A stretch of DNA of 64,000 nucleotides from JACVRW01 sp963716215. Lineage in GTDB: Bacteria; Actinomycetota; Thermoleophilia; Solirubrobacterales; Thermoleophilaceae. Numbering within the stretch: position 1 is the first letter of the stretch; each line of letters opens with the position of its first letter. Shown here piece by piece: positions 18,604 to 28,865 of this stretch. A program made the translations under genes and the position numbers. The stretch covers positions 2,170,001 through 2,234,000 of the forward strand of contig OY970298.1 of NCBI GenBank assembly GCA_963716215.1, in the 5' to 3' direction. The notes beneath the pieces were generated by a model. The model ran no database searches. It was not told the origin of the DNA and was given only the letters and a program-made list of their open reading frames with translations.

Positions 18604-20604
18604 GTGCCCGACTTCCGCGTCAACCACGCGTACCTCCCGGTCGCCGACCAGGACCAGGCCCGGGACGCCCTCGCGCAGGGCATCGACGGCGGGGACCGCT
18701 TCCAGACACTGCTCGGCGTCACCGGCGCGGGCAAGACCGCGACGATGGCCTTCACGATCGAGCAGGTCCAGCGCCCGGCCCTCGTGATCGCCCACAACAA
18801 GACGCTGGCGGCCCAGCTCTGCAACGAGTTCCGCGAGTTCTTCCCGGACAACGCGGTCGAGTACTTCGTCTCGTACTACGACTACTACCAGCCCGAGGCG
18901 TACGTCCCGAGCTCCGACCTCTACATCGAGAAGGACTCCTCGATCAACCAGGAGATCGAGCGCCTCCGCCACGCCGCCACGGCGTCCCTGTTCGGCCGGC
19001 GCGACACGATCGTGGTGGCCAGCGTGTCCTGCATCTTCGGCCTTGGCTCCCCCGAGAAGTACGACCGCCTGATGCTGATGCTCAAGCGCGGCGACACGCT
19101 CGACCGCGACGCCGTGCTGCGCAAGCTGGTCGACATCCAGTACTCCCGCAACGACACGGCGCTCGGCCGGGGGACCTTCCGCGTTCGCGGCGACACGCTC
19201 GAGGTCTTTCCCGCCTACGCCGAGACCGCCTACCGCGCGGTCTTCTTCGGCGACGAGGTGGAGACCGTCCACGAGTTCGACCCGCTCACCGGCGAGATGC
19301 TCAAGGAGCTGCGCTACGCCGCGGTCTGGCCGGCCACTCACTACGCCACCGATCAGCCGACGATCGACCGCGCGGTGGGGGAGATCCGCGACGAACTGGA
19401 GATGCGCACCAAGGAGCTGGAGGAGCAGGGCAAGCTGCTCGAGTCCCACCGGCTCCGCCAGCGCACCCAGTTCGACATGGAGATGCTGCGCGAGCTGGGC
19501 TTCTGCAACGGCATCGAGAACTACTCGCGCATCCTCGACGGCCGCCAGCCGGGCGACCGGCCCTACTGCCTGCTGGACTTCTTCCCGGAGGACTTCGTCT
19601 GCTTCATCGACGAGTCGCACCAGACCGTCCCTCAGATCGGCGGCATGTACGAGGGCGACCGCTCGCGCAAGCAGACGCTGGTGGAGTACGGCTTCCGCCT
19701 GCCGAGCGCGCTCGACAACCGGCCGCAGACCTTCGACGAGTTCCTCCAGCGCGCGCCCCAGATCGTGTTCGTGTCGGCCACGCCCGGCGACTTCGAGCGC
19801 AACCACTCATCGCGCATAGTCGAGCAGCTCGTGCGCCCGACCGGGATCGTCGACCCCGAGGTCGACGTGCGCGAGACGCGCAACCAGATCGACGACCTGA
19901 TGGAGGAGATCCGCAAGCGCGTCGAGGCGGAGGAGCGCACGCTCGTCACCACGCTCACGAAGAAGATGGCGGAGGACCTGACCGACTACCTGCTCGAGTA
20001 CGGGTTCAAGGTGCGTTACCTGCACTCGGAGGTGGACACGCTCGAGCGGATCCAGATCATTCGCGAGCTGCGCCTTGGCGAGTTCGACATCCTGGTCGGC
20101 GTCAACCTGCTGCGCGAGGGGCTCGACCTGCCGGAGGTGTCCCTGGTCGCGATCCTCGATGCCGACAAGGAGGGCTTCCTGCGCGGCGAGACCTCCCTGA
20201 TCCAGACGATCGGCAGGGCCGCCCGCAACGTGCGCGGCACGGTGATCATGTACGCGGACAAGGAGACCGCCGCGATGCGCAAGGCCATACAGGAGACCGA
20301 CCGCCGGCGCGCGATCCAGGTGGCCTACAACGAGGAACACGGCATCACGCCGGCGACGATCCAGAAGGGCATCTCCGACATCAGCGACTTCCTGATGCAG
20401 GAGTCGAAGGTCCCGGCCGGGCGGGGTCGCCGCAAGCGCGACACCGAGGGCATGTCGGCCGACGAGCTACGGCGCACGATCGTCGAGCTCGAGGAGGAGA
20501 TGCTCGCCGCGGCGGACGATCTGCGCTTCGAGTACGCGGCCAAGCTGCGCGACGAGATCAAGGCCCTGAGGCGCGAGCTGGCCGAGGCCGAAGCCAGCGC
20601 TTGA
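18604..20604 (+). CDS. uvrB: Excinuclease ABC subunit B
   Basis: 666 residues from GTG. Helicase motif I GVTGAGKTATMAF, the damage-gripping beta-hairpin YFVSYYDYYQPEAYVP, motif II DESHQT, motif V/VI VGVNLLREGLDLPEVSL and QTIGRAARN, and a C-terminal UVR domain (about 625-660) for UvrC contact. It verifies lesions handed over by UvrA and loads UvrC in nucleotide excision repair. uvrA lies 3.6 kb downstream in the same direction; uvrC is not in the window. Confidence 0.97.
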   Translation: MPDFRVNHAYLPVADQDQARDALAQGIDGGDRFQTLLGVTGAGKTATMAFTIEQVQRPALVIAHNKTLAAQLCNEFREFFPDNAVEYFVSYYDYYQPEAYVPSSDLYIEKDSSINQEIERLRHAATASLFGRRDTIVVASVSCIFGLGSPEKYDRLMLMLKRGDTLDRDAVLRKLVDIQYSRNDTALGRGTFRVRGDTLEVFPAYAETAYRAVFFGDEVETVHEFDPLTGEMLKELRYAAVWPATHYATDQPTIDRAVGEIRDELEMRTKELEEQGKLLESHRLRQRTQFDMEMLRELGFCNGIENYSRILDGRQPGDRPYCLLDFFPEDFVCFIDESHQTVPQIGGMYEGDRSRKQTLVEYGFRLPSALDNRPQTFDEFLQRAPQIVFVSATPGDFERNHSSRIVEQLVRPTGIVDPEVDVRETRNQIDDLMEEIRKRVEAEERTLVTTLTKKMAEDLTDYLLEYGFKVRYLHSEVDTLERIQIIRELRLGEFDILVGVNLLREGLDLPEVSLVAILDADKEGFLRGETSLIQTIGRAARNVRGTVIMYADKETAAMRKAIQETDRRRAIQVAYNEEHGITPATIQKGISDISDFLMQESKVPAGRGRRKRDTEGMSADELRRTIVELEEEMLAAADDLRFEYAAKLRDEIKALRRELAEAEASA

Positions 20605-20658
20605 ACGGCGAGCAGGGCACACGGGTCGTCGCGCTTCTGGTAGACCTCCGGGTGCACA

Positions 20659-20664
20659 TAACCT
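20659..20664 (+). promoter_or_regulatory. Candidate -10 box TAACCT of the PKD-protein gene
   Basis: In the 78-base gap after uvrB the only AT-rich stretch (CATAACCTTTTT) contains TAACCT, 18 bases before the TTG start. This would give a leader of about 12 bases. Confidence 0.35.
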
Positions 20665-20682
20665 TTTTGGACTCCCGCCCCG

Positions 20683-21963
20683 TTGTCTAACTTCCTCCGC
20701 CGCTCCATCCTCGCGCTGACCGCGTTGTCGGTGCTGATTGCCGTGGCCGCGCCATCGGCGTGGGCGGCGCCCAATCCCTCGTACTCGGTCGCGCCGAACC
20801 CGCCCGTCTCAGGCCAGACGGCCACCTACACGTCCACGTCCACGGTCGACGCGTTGCTCGCGGTGGCCAAGGTCGAGTGGGACTGGGACAACAACGGAAC
20901 CTTCGACACCGTCGACGAGGCGGCGCCCTGGACTGCCACCCACGTGTATCCCACGGCCGGCGCCAAGACGTTCCAGATGCGCGTGACGGACAACACCCCG
21001 GTCACCCCGCTCGTGACCACGGAGGCGCAGACCGTCACGGTCGCGCAGGCCAATCGCCCGCCGACCTCCATCTTCCGCTTCACGCCCTCGTCGCCGCTCA
21101 TCGGTGACGACGTGCTGTTCTCGTCCGACTCCACTGATCCCGACGCCGGCGACACCCTGGACTACCTCTGGACCTTCGGCGACGGCAGCACCTCGACGGA
21201 GCGAAACCCGACGCACAACTACGACGAGCCCGGCGCCGTGACGGTTTCGCTGAGAGTCACGGACGACGCGGGCGTCGCCAACACGTCGAGCAAGGAGGTC
21301 ACCGTGCGCGCGCCGCTCGTGCCCGGCAACCGGCTTCCAACCGCCCGGTTCGTGTTCAGCCCGACCAACCCACAGGTCGGGAAGCCGGTGCAGTTCGCGT
21401 CGAGCTCCGTCGATCCCGACGGCCAGGTGCGCGAGCAGGCGTGGGACCTCGACGGCGACGGCCAGTTCGACGACGGGACCGGCGACGAGGTGCTCTACAC
21501 GTTCACTACGCCGGGCGCCAGGACGGTCCGCCTGCGCGTGACCGACAACGCCGGCAGCTCCACGATCGCCGAGCGCGCCGTGCAGGTGACGGCCGCGCCC
21601 GCGGCGCGGGCGGGATTCCTGTCGCCGGCACCGGTGATCCGCCTCAACGGGCAGATCCTGGCGCGCGGCTCGCGAATCAGGATCCTGCAGATCAGGGCGC
21701 CGCGGAAGGCCCTCGTCGCGGTGGGCTGCCGCGGCAAGAGCTGCCCCGTCCCGGTCAGGCGCAAGCGCGTCAAGAACCGCTCGGTCCGCTTCAAGACCTA
21801 CGAGCGCTTCCTGCGCCGCGGCACCAAGCTCGTGATCTCGATCCGCAAGCCGAAGACGATCGGCGCCTACACCGTCTACAAGATTCGGGCTGGCAAGGCT
21901 CCGGTGCGGACCGACATGTGCCTGCGACCGGGCAAGAAGAAGCCCTACCGCTGCTTCCGCTGA
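20683..21963 (+). CDS. Secreted PKD-domain protein with basic C-terminal domain
   Basis: 426 residues from TTG. Signal peptide 1-28 (cleavage after SAWA). Three PKD beta-sandwich domains at about 32-121, 127-209 and 217-303, recognisable by VEWDWDNNGTFD, YLWTFGDGS and AWDLDGDGQFDD; the second and third keep the proline-rich entry (RPPTS, RLPTA). Residues 310-426 form a very basic domain with four Cys (VGCRGKSC and MCLRPGKKKPYRC) and no name I know. PKD domains mediate surface protein or glycan contacts. Probably cell-surface; ligand unknown. Confidence 0.85.
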   Translation: MSNFLRRSILALTALSVLIAVAAPSAWAAPNPSYSVAPNPPVSGQTATYTSTSTVDALLAVAKVEWDWDNNGTFDTVDEAAPWTATHVYPTAGAKTFQMRVTDNTPVTPLVTTEAQTVTVAQANRPPTSIFRFTPSSPLIGDDVLFSSDSTDPDAGDTLDYLWTFGDGSTSTERNPTHNYDEPGAVTVSLRVTDDAGVANTSSKEVTVRAPLVPGNRLPTARFVFSPTNPQVGKPVQFASSSVDPDGQVREQAWDLDGDGQFDDGTGDEVLYTFTTPGARTVRLRVTDNAGSSTIAERAVQVTAAPAARAGFLSPAPVIRLNGQILARGSRIRILQIRAPRKALVAVGCRGKSCPVPVRRKRVKNRSVRFKTYERFLRRGTKLVISIRKPKTIGAYTVYKIRAGKAPVRTDMCLRPGKKKPYRCFR

Positions 21964-21978
21964 GCCCTCCGCGCCACC

Positions 21979-22003
21979 CTATTTGCACTCCCCGCGCAAA
22001 TAG
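21979..22003 (+). promoter_or_regulatory. 8-base inverted repeat, candidate operator or terminator
   Basis: CTATTTGC and GCAAATAG form perfect arms around the 9-base spacer ACTCCCCGC. The repeat overlaps the -35-like TTGCAC and ends one base before the TAAGCT -10 of the copper-protein gene. That is the position of a repressor operator. As it starts 15 bases after the PKD gene stop, it could also be a terminator. Confidence 0.55.
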
Positions 22004-22010
22004 CTAAGCT
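21983..22010 (+). promoter_or_regulatory. Promoter TTGCAC-16-TAAGCT of the copper-protein gene (leaderless)
   Basis: -35 TTGCAC at 21983-21988, 16-base spacer, and -10 TAAGCT at 22005-22010 ending seven bases before the GTG at 22018. The spacer contains most of the inverted repeat. Confidence 0.5.
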
Positions 22011-22017
22011 GACAGGC

Positions 22018-23607
22018 GTGGTGTCGTTCCCCCCGAGGCGCGCAGCCTGCATGTTCTTCTGCGCTCTGTTCCTGCTCGCACTCGCGGCTCCGTCGGCGAT
22101 GGCGGACGAGCAGGTCAGCGCCTCCGTCAAGGTGTCCGCCGGCGCCAACGGCGCCAAGCGCCTGACCTACAAGGTCGGTCCGTTCCACGTGATCCCGGGC
22201 CAGAACGACATCAACAACCGGATCATCAGCCAGAAGCCGGAGGTCGACGGGTGGATCACCCGCATCCGCCCGGACCTGATCTACACCACGGGCAAGGTCC
22301 CGAGGGTCGACGTGATCCACCTGCACCACGGCGTATGGCTGAACCTCTCCCGCCGCGACGCGACCTCGCCGGGGCTCCCCGAGCGCTTCTTCGCAGCCGG
22401 CGAGGAGAAGACGATCATGAGCTTCCCGAAGGGCTACGGGTACGAGTACAAGGCGAGCGATACGTGGCTGCTCAACCACATGATCCACAACCTCACGCCG
22501 GTGCCGGCCGAGGTCTGGATGGTGTACGAGATCGACTTCATCCCGAAGACCTCGCCGTTCGCGCGCGGGATGAAGGCGGTCCACCCGATCTGGATGGACG
22601 TGGAGAACGGGTCGGCGTACCCGGTCTTCAACGTGCAGAAGGGCGCGGGGGAGAAGGGCGTCTTCACGTATCCCAACGACCAGCCGGCCGCCTACCCCAG
22701 CGGTCACAAGCAGAACGAGTGGGTCTCCGATCGCGACGGCGTGCTGGTGTCCACCGCCGGCCACCTGCATCCCGGCGGGCTCCACACCGACCTCTGGGTG
22801 CGGCGCAAGGGCGAGCGCATATCCAAGGCGGCGTGCGCGAGCAAGCAGTCGGCGAGCGCGCGCAAGCGCTGTCGGGCGAACGCCCCGCGTGGGCGAGGTA
22901 GCAACGCGCACCTGTTCCGGTCCAAGGCCAAGTACTTCGAGCCCGCGGGAGCGGTGTCCTGGGACGTGGCCATGACCGGCACGCGCCCCGACTGGAAGGT
23001 GAAGATCCGCAAGGGCGACACCCTCTGGACCAGCGCGAGCTACAACACCAAGCGCGGCGCCTGGTGGGAGTCGATGGGGATCATGGTCGTCTACATGGCC
23101 GACTCCGGGTCGGGTAACAACCCGTTCAAGAAGCGCGTCGCGTACCCCGGCAAGCCCACGCACGGGCACTTGGCGGAGAACAACAACCATGGCGGCAAGC
23201 CGTCGAACCTGCCCGACCCGCGCAAGCTCGCGGATGGTGCGGACGTGAGCGGTGGGACGGTCAACATCCTCGACTTCAAGTACGCGGTCGGCGACCTCAG
23301 CCTGGCCGGCCAGGGCAAGCTGCCCCCGGTGATCCGCCGGGGCCAGTCGGCGACCTTCCGCAACCTCGACAACGGCAAGCGCTGGTACCACTCGATCACC
23401 TCGTGCAAGGCGCCTTGTACCGGCACGACCGGGATCGCCTACCCGCTGGCCGACGGCAAGGTCCAGTTCGAGTCGAACACGCTGGGCACCAGGTCACCGG
23501 CGTCCGGGACGACCTCCTGGACGACGCCGAGCAACCTCAAGTCGGGCACGTACACGTACTTCTGCCGGATCCACCCGTTCATGCGGGGCGCGTTCCGGGT
23601 CAAGTAG
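22018..23607 (+). CDS. Secreted two-domain copper protein: PHM-like His motifs plus C-terminal cupredoxin
   Basis: 529 residues from GTG. Signal peptide about 1-29 (PSAMA-DEQ). The C-terminal domain (about 420-529) is a type 1 copper protein: ligands His458 (WYHS), Cys516, His519 and Met522 in FCRIHPFM, with the CxxHxxM spacing of amicyanin. The large N-terminal part has an HLHH motif (His101, 103, 104), LNHMIHNL, and GHLHPGGLH (His249, 251, 256). These resemble the copper sites of PHM/DBH-type monooxygenases (HH, then HxH followed by Gly), although overall homology is unproven. Likely an extracytoplasmic redox enzyme with a built-in electron carrier, or a copper sequestering protein. Confidence 0.75.
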   Translation: MVSFPPRRAACMFFCALFLLALAAPSAMADEQVSASVKVSAGANGAKRLTYKVGPFHVIPGQNDINNRIISQKPEVDGWITRIRPDLIYTTGKVPRVDVIHLHHGVWLNLSRRDATSPGLPERFFAAGEEKTIMSFPKGYGYEYKASDTWLLNHMIHNLTPVPAEVWMVYEIDFIPKTSPFARGMKAVHPIWMDVENGSAYPVFNVQKGAGEKGVFTYPNDQPAAYPSGHKQNEWVSDRDGVLVSTAGHLHPGGLHTDLWVRRKGERISKAACASKQSASARKRCRANAPRGRGSNAHLFRSKAKYFEPAGAVSWDVAMTGTRPDWKVKIRKGDTLWTSASYNTKRGAWWESMGIMVVYMADSGSGNNPFKKRVAYPGKPTHGHLAENNNHGGKPSNLPDPRKLADGADVSGGTVNILDFKYAVGDLSLAGQGKLPPVIRRGQSATFRNLDNGKRWYHSITSCKAPCTGTTGIAYPLADGKVQFESNTLGTRSPASGTTSWTTPSNLKSGTYTYFCRIHPFMRGAFRVK

Positions 23608-23618
23608 TCCGCTTGGCA

Positions 23619-23624
23619 TACCCT
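23619..23624 (+). promoter_or_regulatory. -10 box TACCCT (leaderless)
   Basis: TACCCT ends six bases before the ATG at 23631, with no ribosome binding site between. Confidence 0.45.
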
Positions 23625-23630
23625 TCGGGG

Positions 23631-24149
23631 ATGGCGGAGCAGCGAGCGCAGTCGGGAGCAGCGGCAGCGGCCGCCCAGGTACAGGCCGTGCTCGAGGCCG
23701 CTGAGCAGAGCGCGGCCGAACTCGAGAGCGCCGCGCGGGCGGACGCCGACAGCATCCGTGCCGAGGCCGAGCGCGACGCGAGCGCCAAGCGCGAGGCGCT
23801 CGGGCGCCTGGGCGAGCGGGCAGACGAGCTGGACCGCCGCCTCGACGAGCTGGCGGCGGGGGTGAAGGACGCGATCGCGGCCCTGCGGGGCGAGCTCGAC
23901 AGCCTGCGCGAGCAGCCCGCCGTGCCGGAGCCTGAGGCGGAGGAGGAGCCGCCCGCCGATCCCGTGCCGCCCGCCGCGCCCGCCGTTCCCGCCGCTCCAG
24001 CGGCCCCCGAGGGCGCCCGCCTGCTGGCCTTGAAGATGGCTCTCGATGGCCGCCCGCGGGAGGACACGGCGGCCTACCTGCGCGAGAACTTCGAGCTCGA
24101 GGACCCGGACGCCCTGCTGGACGAGGTCTACGCCAGGGCCGGCCGCTGA
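23631..24149 (+). CDS. Coiled-coil protein, Ala/Glu-rich, unknown function
   Basis: 172 residues from ATG. Residues 10-90 form a long Ala/Glu/Arg coiled coil resembling DivIVA- or ATP-synthase-b-like stalks, with no membrane helix. Then a Pro/Ala/Glu linker (about 98-130), and a small helical C-terminal module (ALKMALDGRPREDTAAYLRE...DALLDEVYAR). The end module recalls C-terminal segments seen in other actinobacterial coiled-coil proteins. Possible scaffold or cell-division role; this is a guess. Confidence 0.7.
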   Translation: MAEQRAQSGAAAAAAQVQAVLEAAEQSAAELESAARADADSIRAEAERDASAKREALGRLGERADELDRRLDELAAGVKDAIAALRGELDSLREQPAVPEPEAEEEPPADPVPPAAPAVPAAPAAPEGARLLALKMALDGRPREDTAAYLRENFELEDPDALLDEVYARAGR

Positions 24150-24173
24150 CAGAAGTCCGCAACTAGCGGCCTT

Positions 24174-24187
24174 CGAACACCTGTTCG
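24174..24187 (+). promoter_or_regulatory. LexA/SOS box upstream of uvrA
   Basis: CGAACACCTGTTCG fits the Gram-positive and actinobacterial SOS box consensus CGAACRNRYGTTCG at 13 of 14 positions; the outer six bases of each arm are perfectly inverted. It lies 32 bases before the uvrA start and just upstream of a TACACT -10-like box (24203-24208). Confidence 0.8.
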
Positions 24188-24218
24188 ATCCGCCTTCGGC
24201 TCTACACTCGTTATTCGC

Positions 24219-27092
<2,874 letters not shown>

Positions 27093-27107
27093 GCTTTGGG
27101 CGCCGCG

Positions 27108-27611
27108 CTAGGCGGAGCCGCTACCGGTCTCGCGCGCCCGGCGCAGCTTGCGCACCGTCTGGATGACCTCCATCCGGCGGCGGGCACGGACGGCGACCTC
27201 CATCAAGGTGGGCGCCTCGCTGCTGTCGGCGATGCCGATCGAGCATGTGGCGGACCCAGTCGGGAGGTTGCGTCCGCATGCCTCGAGCATGTCCTCGAAG
27301 CGCTCCTCCCAGGTCGCCGCCCGCTCGGAGTCGGTCGCGTGCAGCAGGACCGAGAACTCGTCAGGGCCGGTGCGGGCGATCTGGTCGACGCCGCGCACGG
27401 TTTGATGCAGGATCTCCGCGCAGGTGCGCAGCAGCTGCGTTCCGGCCGCGGCGCCATGGCGGGTGTTCACGGCTCCGAGGCCGTCGAGATCGAGCACGGC
27501 GATCGCCAGCGATTCGCTGGTACGGCCGCGGCGCAGCTCCTCGCGGGCGAGCAGCTCGGCGAACTCGTCGGCTCCCGGAAGGTCGGCGAGCGGATCCATA
27601 CCCTCCTTCAT
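27108..27611 (-). CDS. GGDEF-domain protein with degenerate GPDEF motif
   Basis: 167 residues from ATG 27611 (ATG 27599 is an alternative, but AAGGAGG sits too close to it). It consists almost only of a diguanylate-cyclase-type fold: AIAVLDLDGLGAVNTRHG (metal and substrate part), then ARTGPDEFSVLL, where the signature GGDEF has become GPDEF, and CSIGIADSSEA. No sensor domain and no membrane helix. Loss of the second Gly suggests no or weak cyclase activity; it may bind GTP or c-di-GMP as an effector. Divergent from the acyltransferase with overlapping upstream regions. Confidence 0.85.
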   Translation of the reverse strand: MKEGMDPLADLPGADEFAELLAREELRRGRTSESLAIAVLDLDGLGAVNTRHGAAAGTQLLRTCAEILHQTVRGVDQIARTGPDEFSVLLHATDSERAATWEERFEDMLEACGRNLPTGSATCSIGIADSSEAPTLMEVAVRARRRMEVIQTVRKLRRARETGSGSA

Positions 27612-27636
27612 CGGCCGTTTGGCCCTGAACCCTGAG

Positions 27637-28239
27637 ATGCTGTCGCCCGTGGCGAACTTCCGGTTGTGGTGGCAGAAATGGCGTTGGTACGAGCGCAACG
27701 CGCTGCCCTGGAACCGCGTGCGCATCCACCGGGAGTTCGCCCAGCGCCGCGCGTTCGCGCGCTGGCCGGTGCACGGCAACGTGCTCGAGGCCTTCAAGGA
27801 AGGGCGGCTGGAGGTAGGCGAGCACACCCTGCTCGAGCCGCACGTGTGGCTGACCGCGCCCGATCAGGCGCGCATCCGGATCGGCTCGGGCACGTTCCTG
27901 AACATCGGCGTGATGGTCGCGTCGGTCGATCTGGTCGAGCTCGGCGACCACTGCATGTTCGCCAACGGCTGCTTCATCACCGACGGTGCGCACCGCTTCG
28001 ACGACGCCGACCTGCCCGTCCCGTGGCAGGGCTTCACCAGCAAGGGGCCCACGCGGGTGCTCGACAACGTGTGGTGCGGCGCGAACGTGGTCGTGACCAG
28101 CGGGGTCACGATCGGCGAGCGCTGCGTGATCGGGGCGAACAGCGTCGTTACGCGGGACATCCCCGCCTTCTCAATGGCGGCGGGGATCCCCGCCCGGGTG
28201 CTGCGGCCGATCGACTACCCGGATCGGGTCAGCACATGA
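27637..28239 (+). CDS. Left-handed beta-helix acyltransferase (LbH/hexapeptide family)
   Basis: 200 residues from ATG 27637; a GTG at 27649 (MANFRLWW) is equally possible and has a -10-like GATGCT seven bases before it. After a Trp/Arg-rich N-terminus the protein shows hexapeptide repeats (IRIGSGTFLNIGVMVA, ELGDHCMFANGCFITDG) and the NodL/maltose-acetyltransferase-like ending VWCGANVVVTSGVTIGERCV, MAAGIPARVLRPI. The catalytic His is probably in DGAHRF. It likely transfers acetyl or another acyl from CoA to a sugar of a surface glycan. The 3' end overlaps the convergent gene by 11 bases. Confidence 0.87.
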   Translation: MLSPVANFRLWWQKWRWYERNALPWNRVRIHREFAQRRAFARWPVHGNVLEAFKEGRLEVGEHTLLEPHVWLTAPDQARIRIGSGTFLNIGVMVASVDLVELGDHCMFANGCFITDGAHRFDDADLPVPWQGFTSKGPTRVLDNVWCGANVVVTSGVTIGERCVIGANSVVTRDIPAFSMAAGIPARVLRPIDYPDRVST

Positions 28240-28771
28240 CGATTACGTGGAACGGCCGGTCCAGCTCGTTGCCGTTCGTGCCGTTCTCCGTGCGCACGGC
28301 AACGCCGTTCACGTTGGAGCCCAGCGAGCTCACGCTGATCTGACCGTTCTGCGGGGGCACCGAGGCGCTCACGTCGCCGAGCGTGGCGAAGTAGGCGCAG
28401 CCCCGCACGTCGCTGTTGAAGATCACCTGGTAGCGCCCGGCCGAGGTGCGCGCCACCGACGACACGTTGCGGCCGCGGACTGCCTGCCCGCCCGCGTTGA
28501 CCACGGCGAAGCGAGCACCGCCGAGCGTCAGGTAGGAGCTCGGCACCGTCCCGAGCGTGGACTCCTTGACCGCGTTGCCGCCGATGCGGTTGCCGCGCAT
28601 GTCGTTGCCGGTCAGGGACCGGTTGTGTATGTCCTTGGTCGTCACAGACCCGTTCTTGATGCTCTTGCCGGTGATGACCAGCGCGTAGGCCGAGCCACCG
28701 AGCGACATCACGAGTGCTGTGACCGCCACGACCATTGCGGGTGACGGCAGGAAACGACGGAACCGACGCAT
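28229..28771 (-). CDS. Small secreted protein with PSPAMVVA leader (Thermoleophilia type)
   Basis: 180 residues from ATG, with a strong ribosome binding site AAGGAGAGG (minus strand, 28777-28785). Leader MRRFRRFLPSPAMVVAVTAL followed by LGGSAYA, then polar repeats ITGKSIKNGSVTTKD, NRSLTGNDM and NAVKES (short repeats of the type xxIKNGSLTxxD), and a beta-rich C-terminal half with two Cys (RGCAYF and the terminal Cys). I recognise this leader and repeat type from Thermoleophilia genomes, where it is a large paralogous family; the function is unknown. It overlaps the acyltransferase end by 11 bases. Confidence 0.85.
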   Translation of the reverse strand: MRRFRRFLPSPAMVVAVTALVMSLGGSAYALVITGKSIKNGSVTTKDIHNRSLTGNDMRGNRIGGNAVKESTLGTVPSSYLTLGGARFAVVNAGGQAVRGRNVSSVARTSAGRYQVIFNSDVRGCAYFATLGDVSASVPPQNGQISVSSLGSNVNGVAVRTENGTNGNELDRPFHVIVMC

Positions 28772-28834
28772 TCGAACCTCTCCTTCGTGCAGGGGTGGGC
28801 GACAGCCCTAACCCGCGGACTACCCGGAGGGTTC

Positions 28835-28854
28835 GGTGCTGGTAACCCAGCACC
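28835..28854 (-). terminator. Hairpin after panB
   Basis: A perfect 8-base stem, GGTGCTGG and CCAGCACC around TAAC, lies 12 bases beyond the panB stop on the minus strand. No U-tract; likely transcription end of the panto operon. Confidence 0.55.
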
Positions 28855-28865
28855 TGCAAGCCGAG

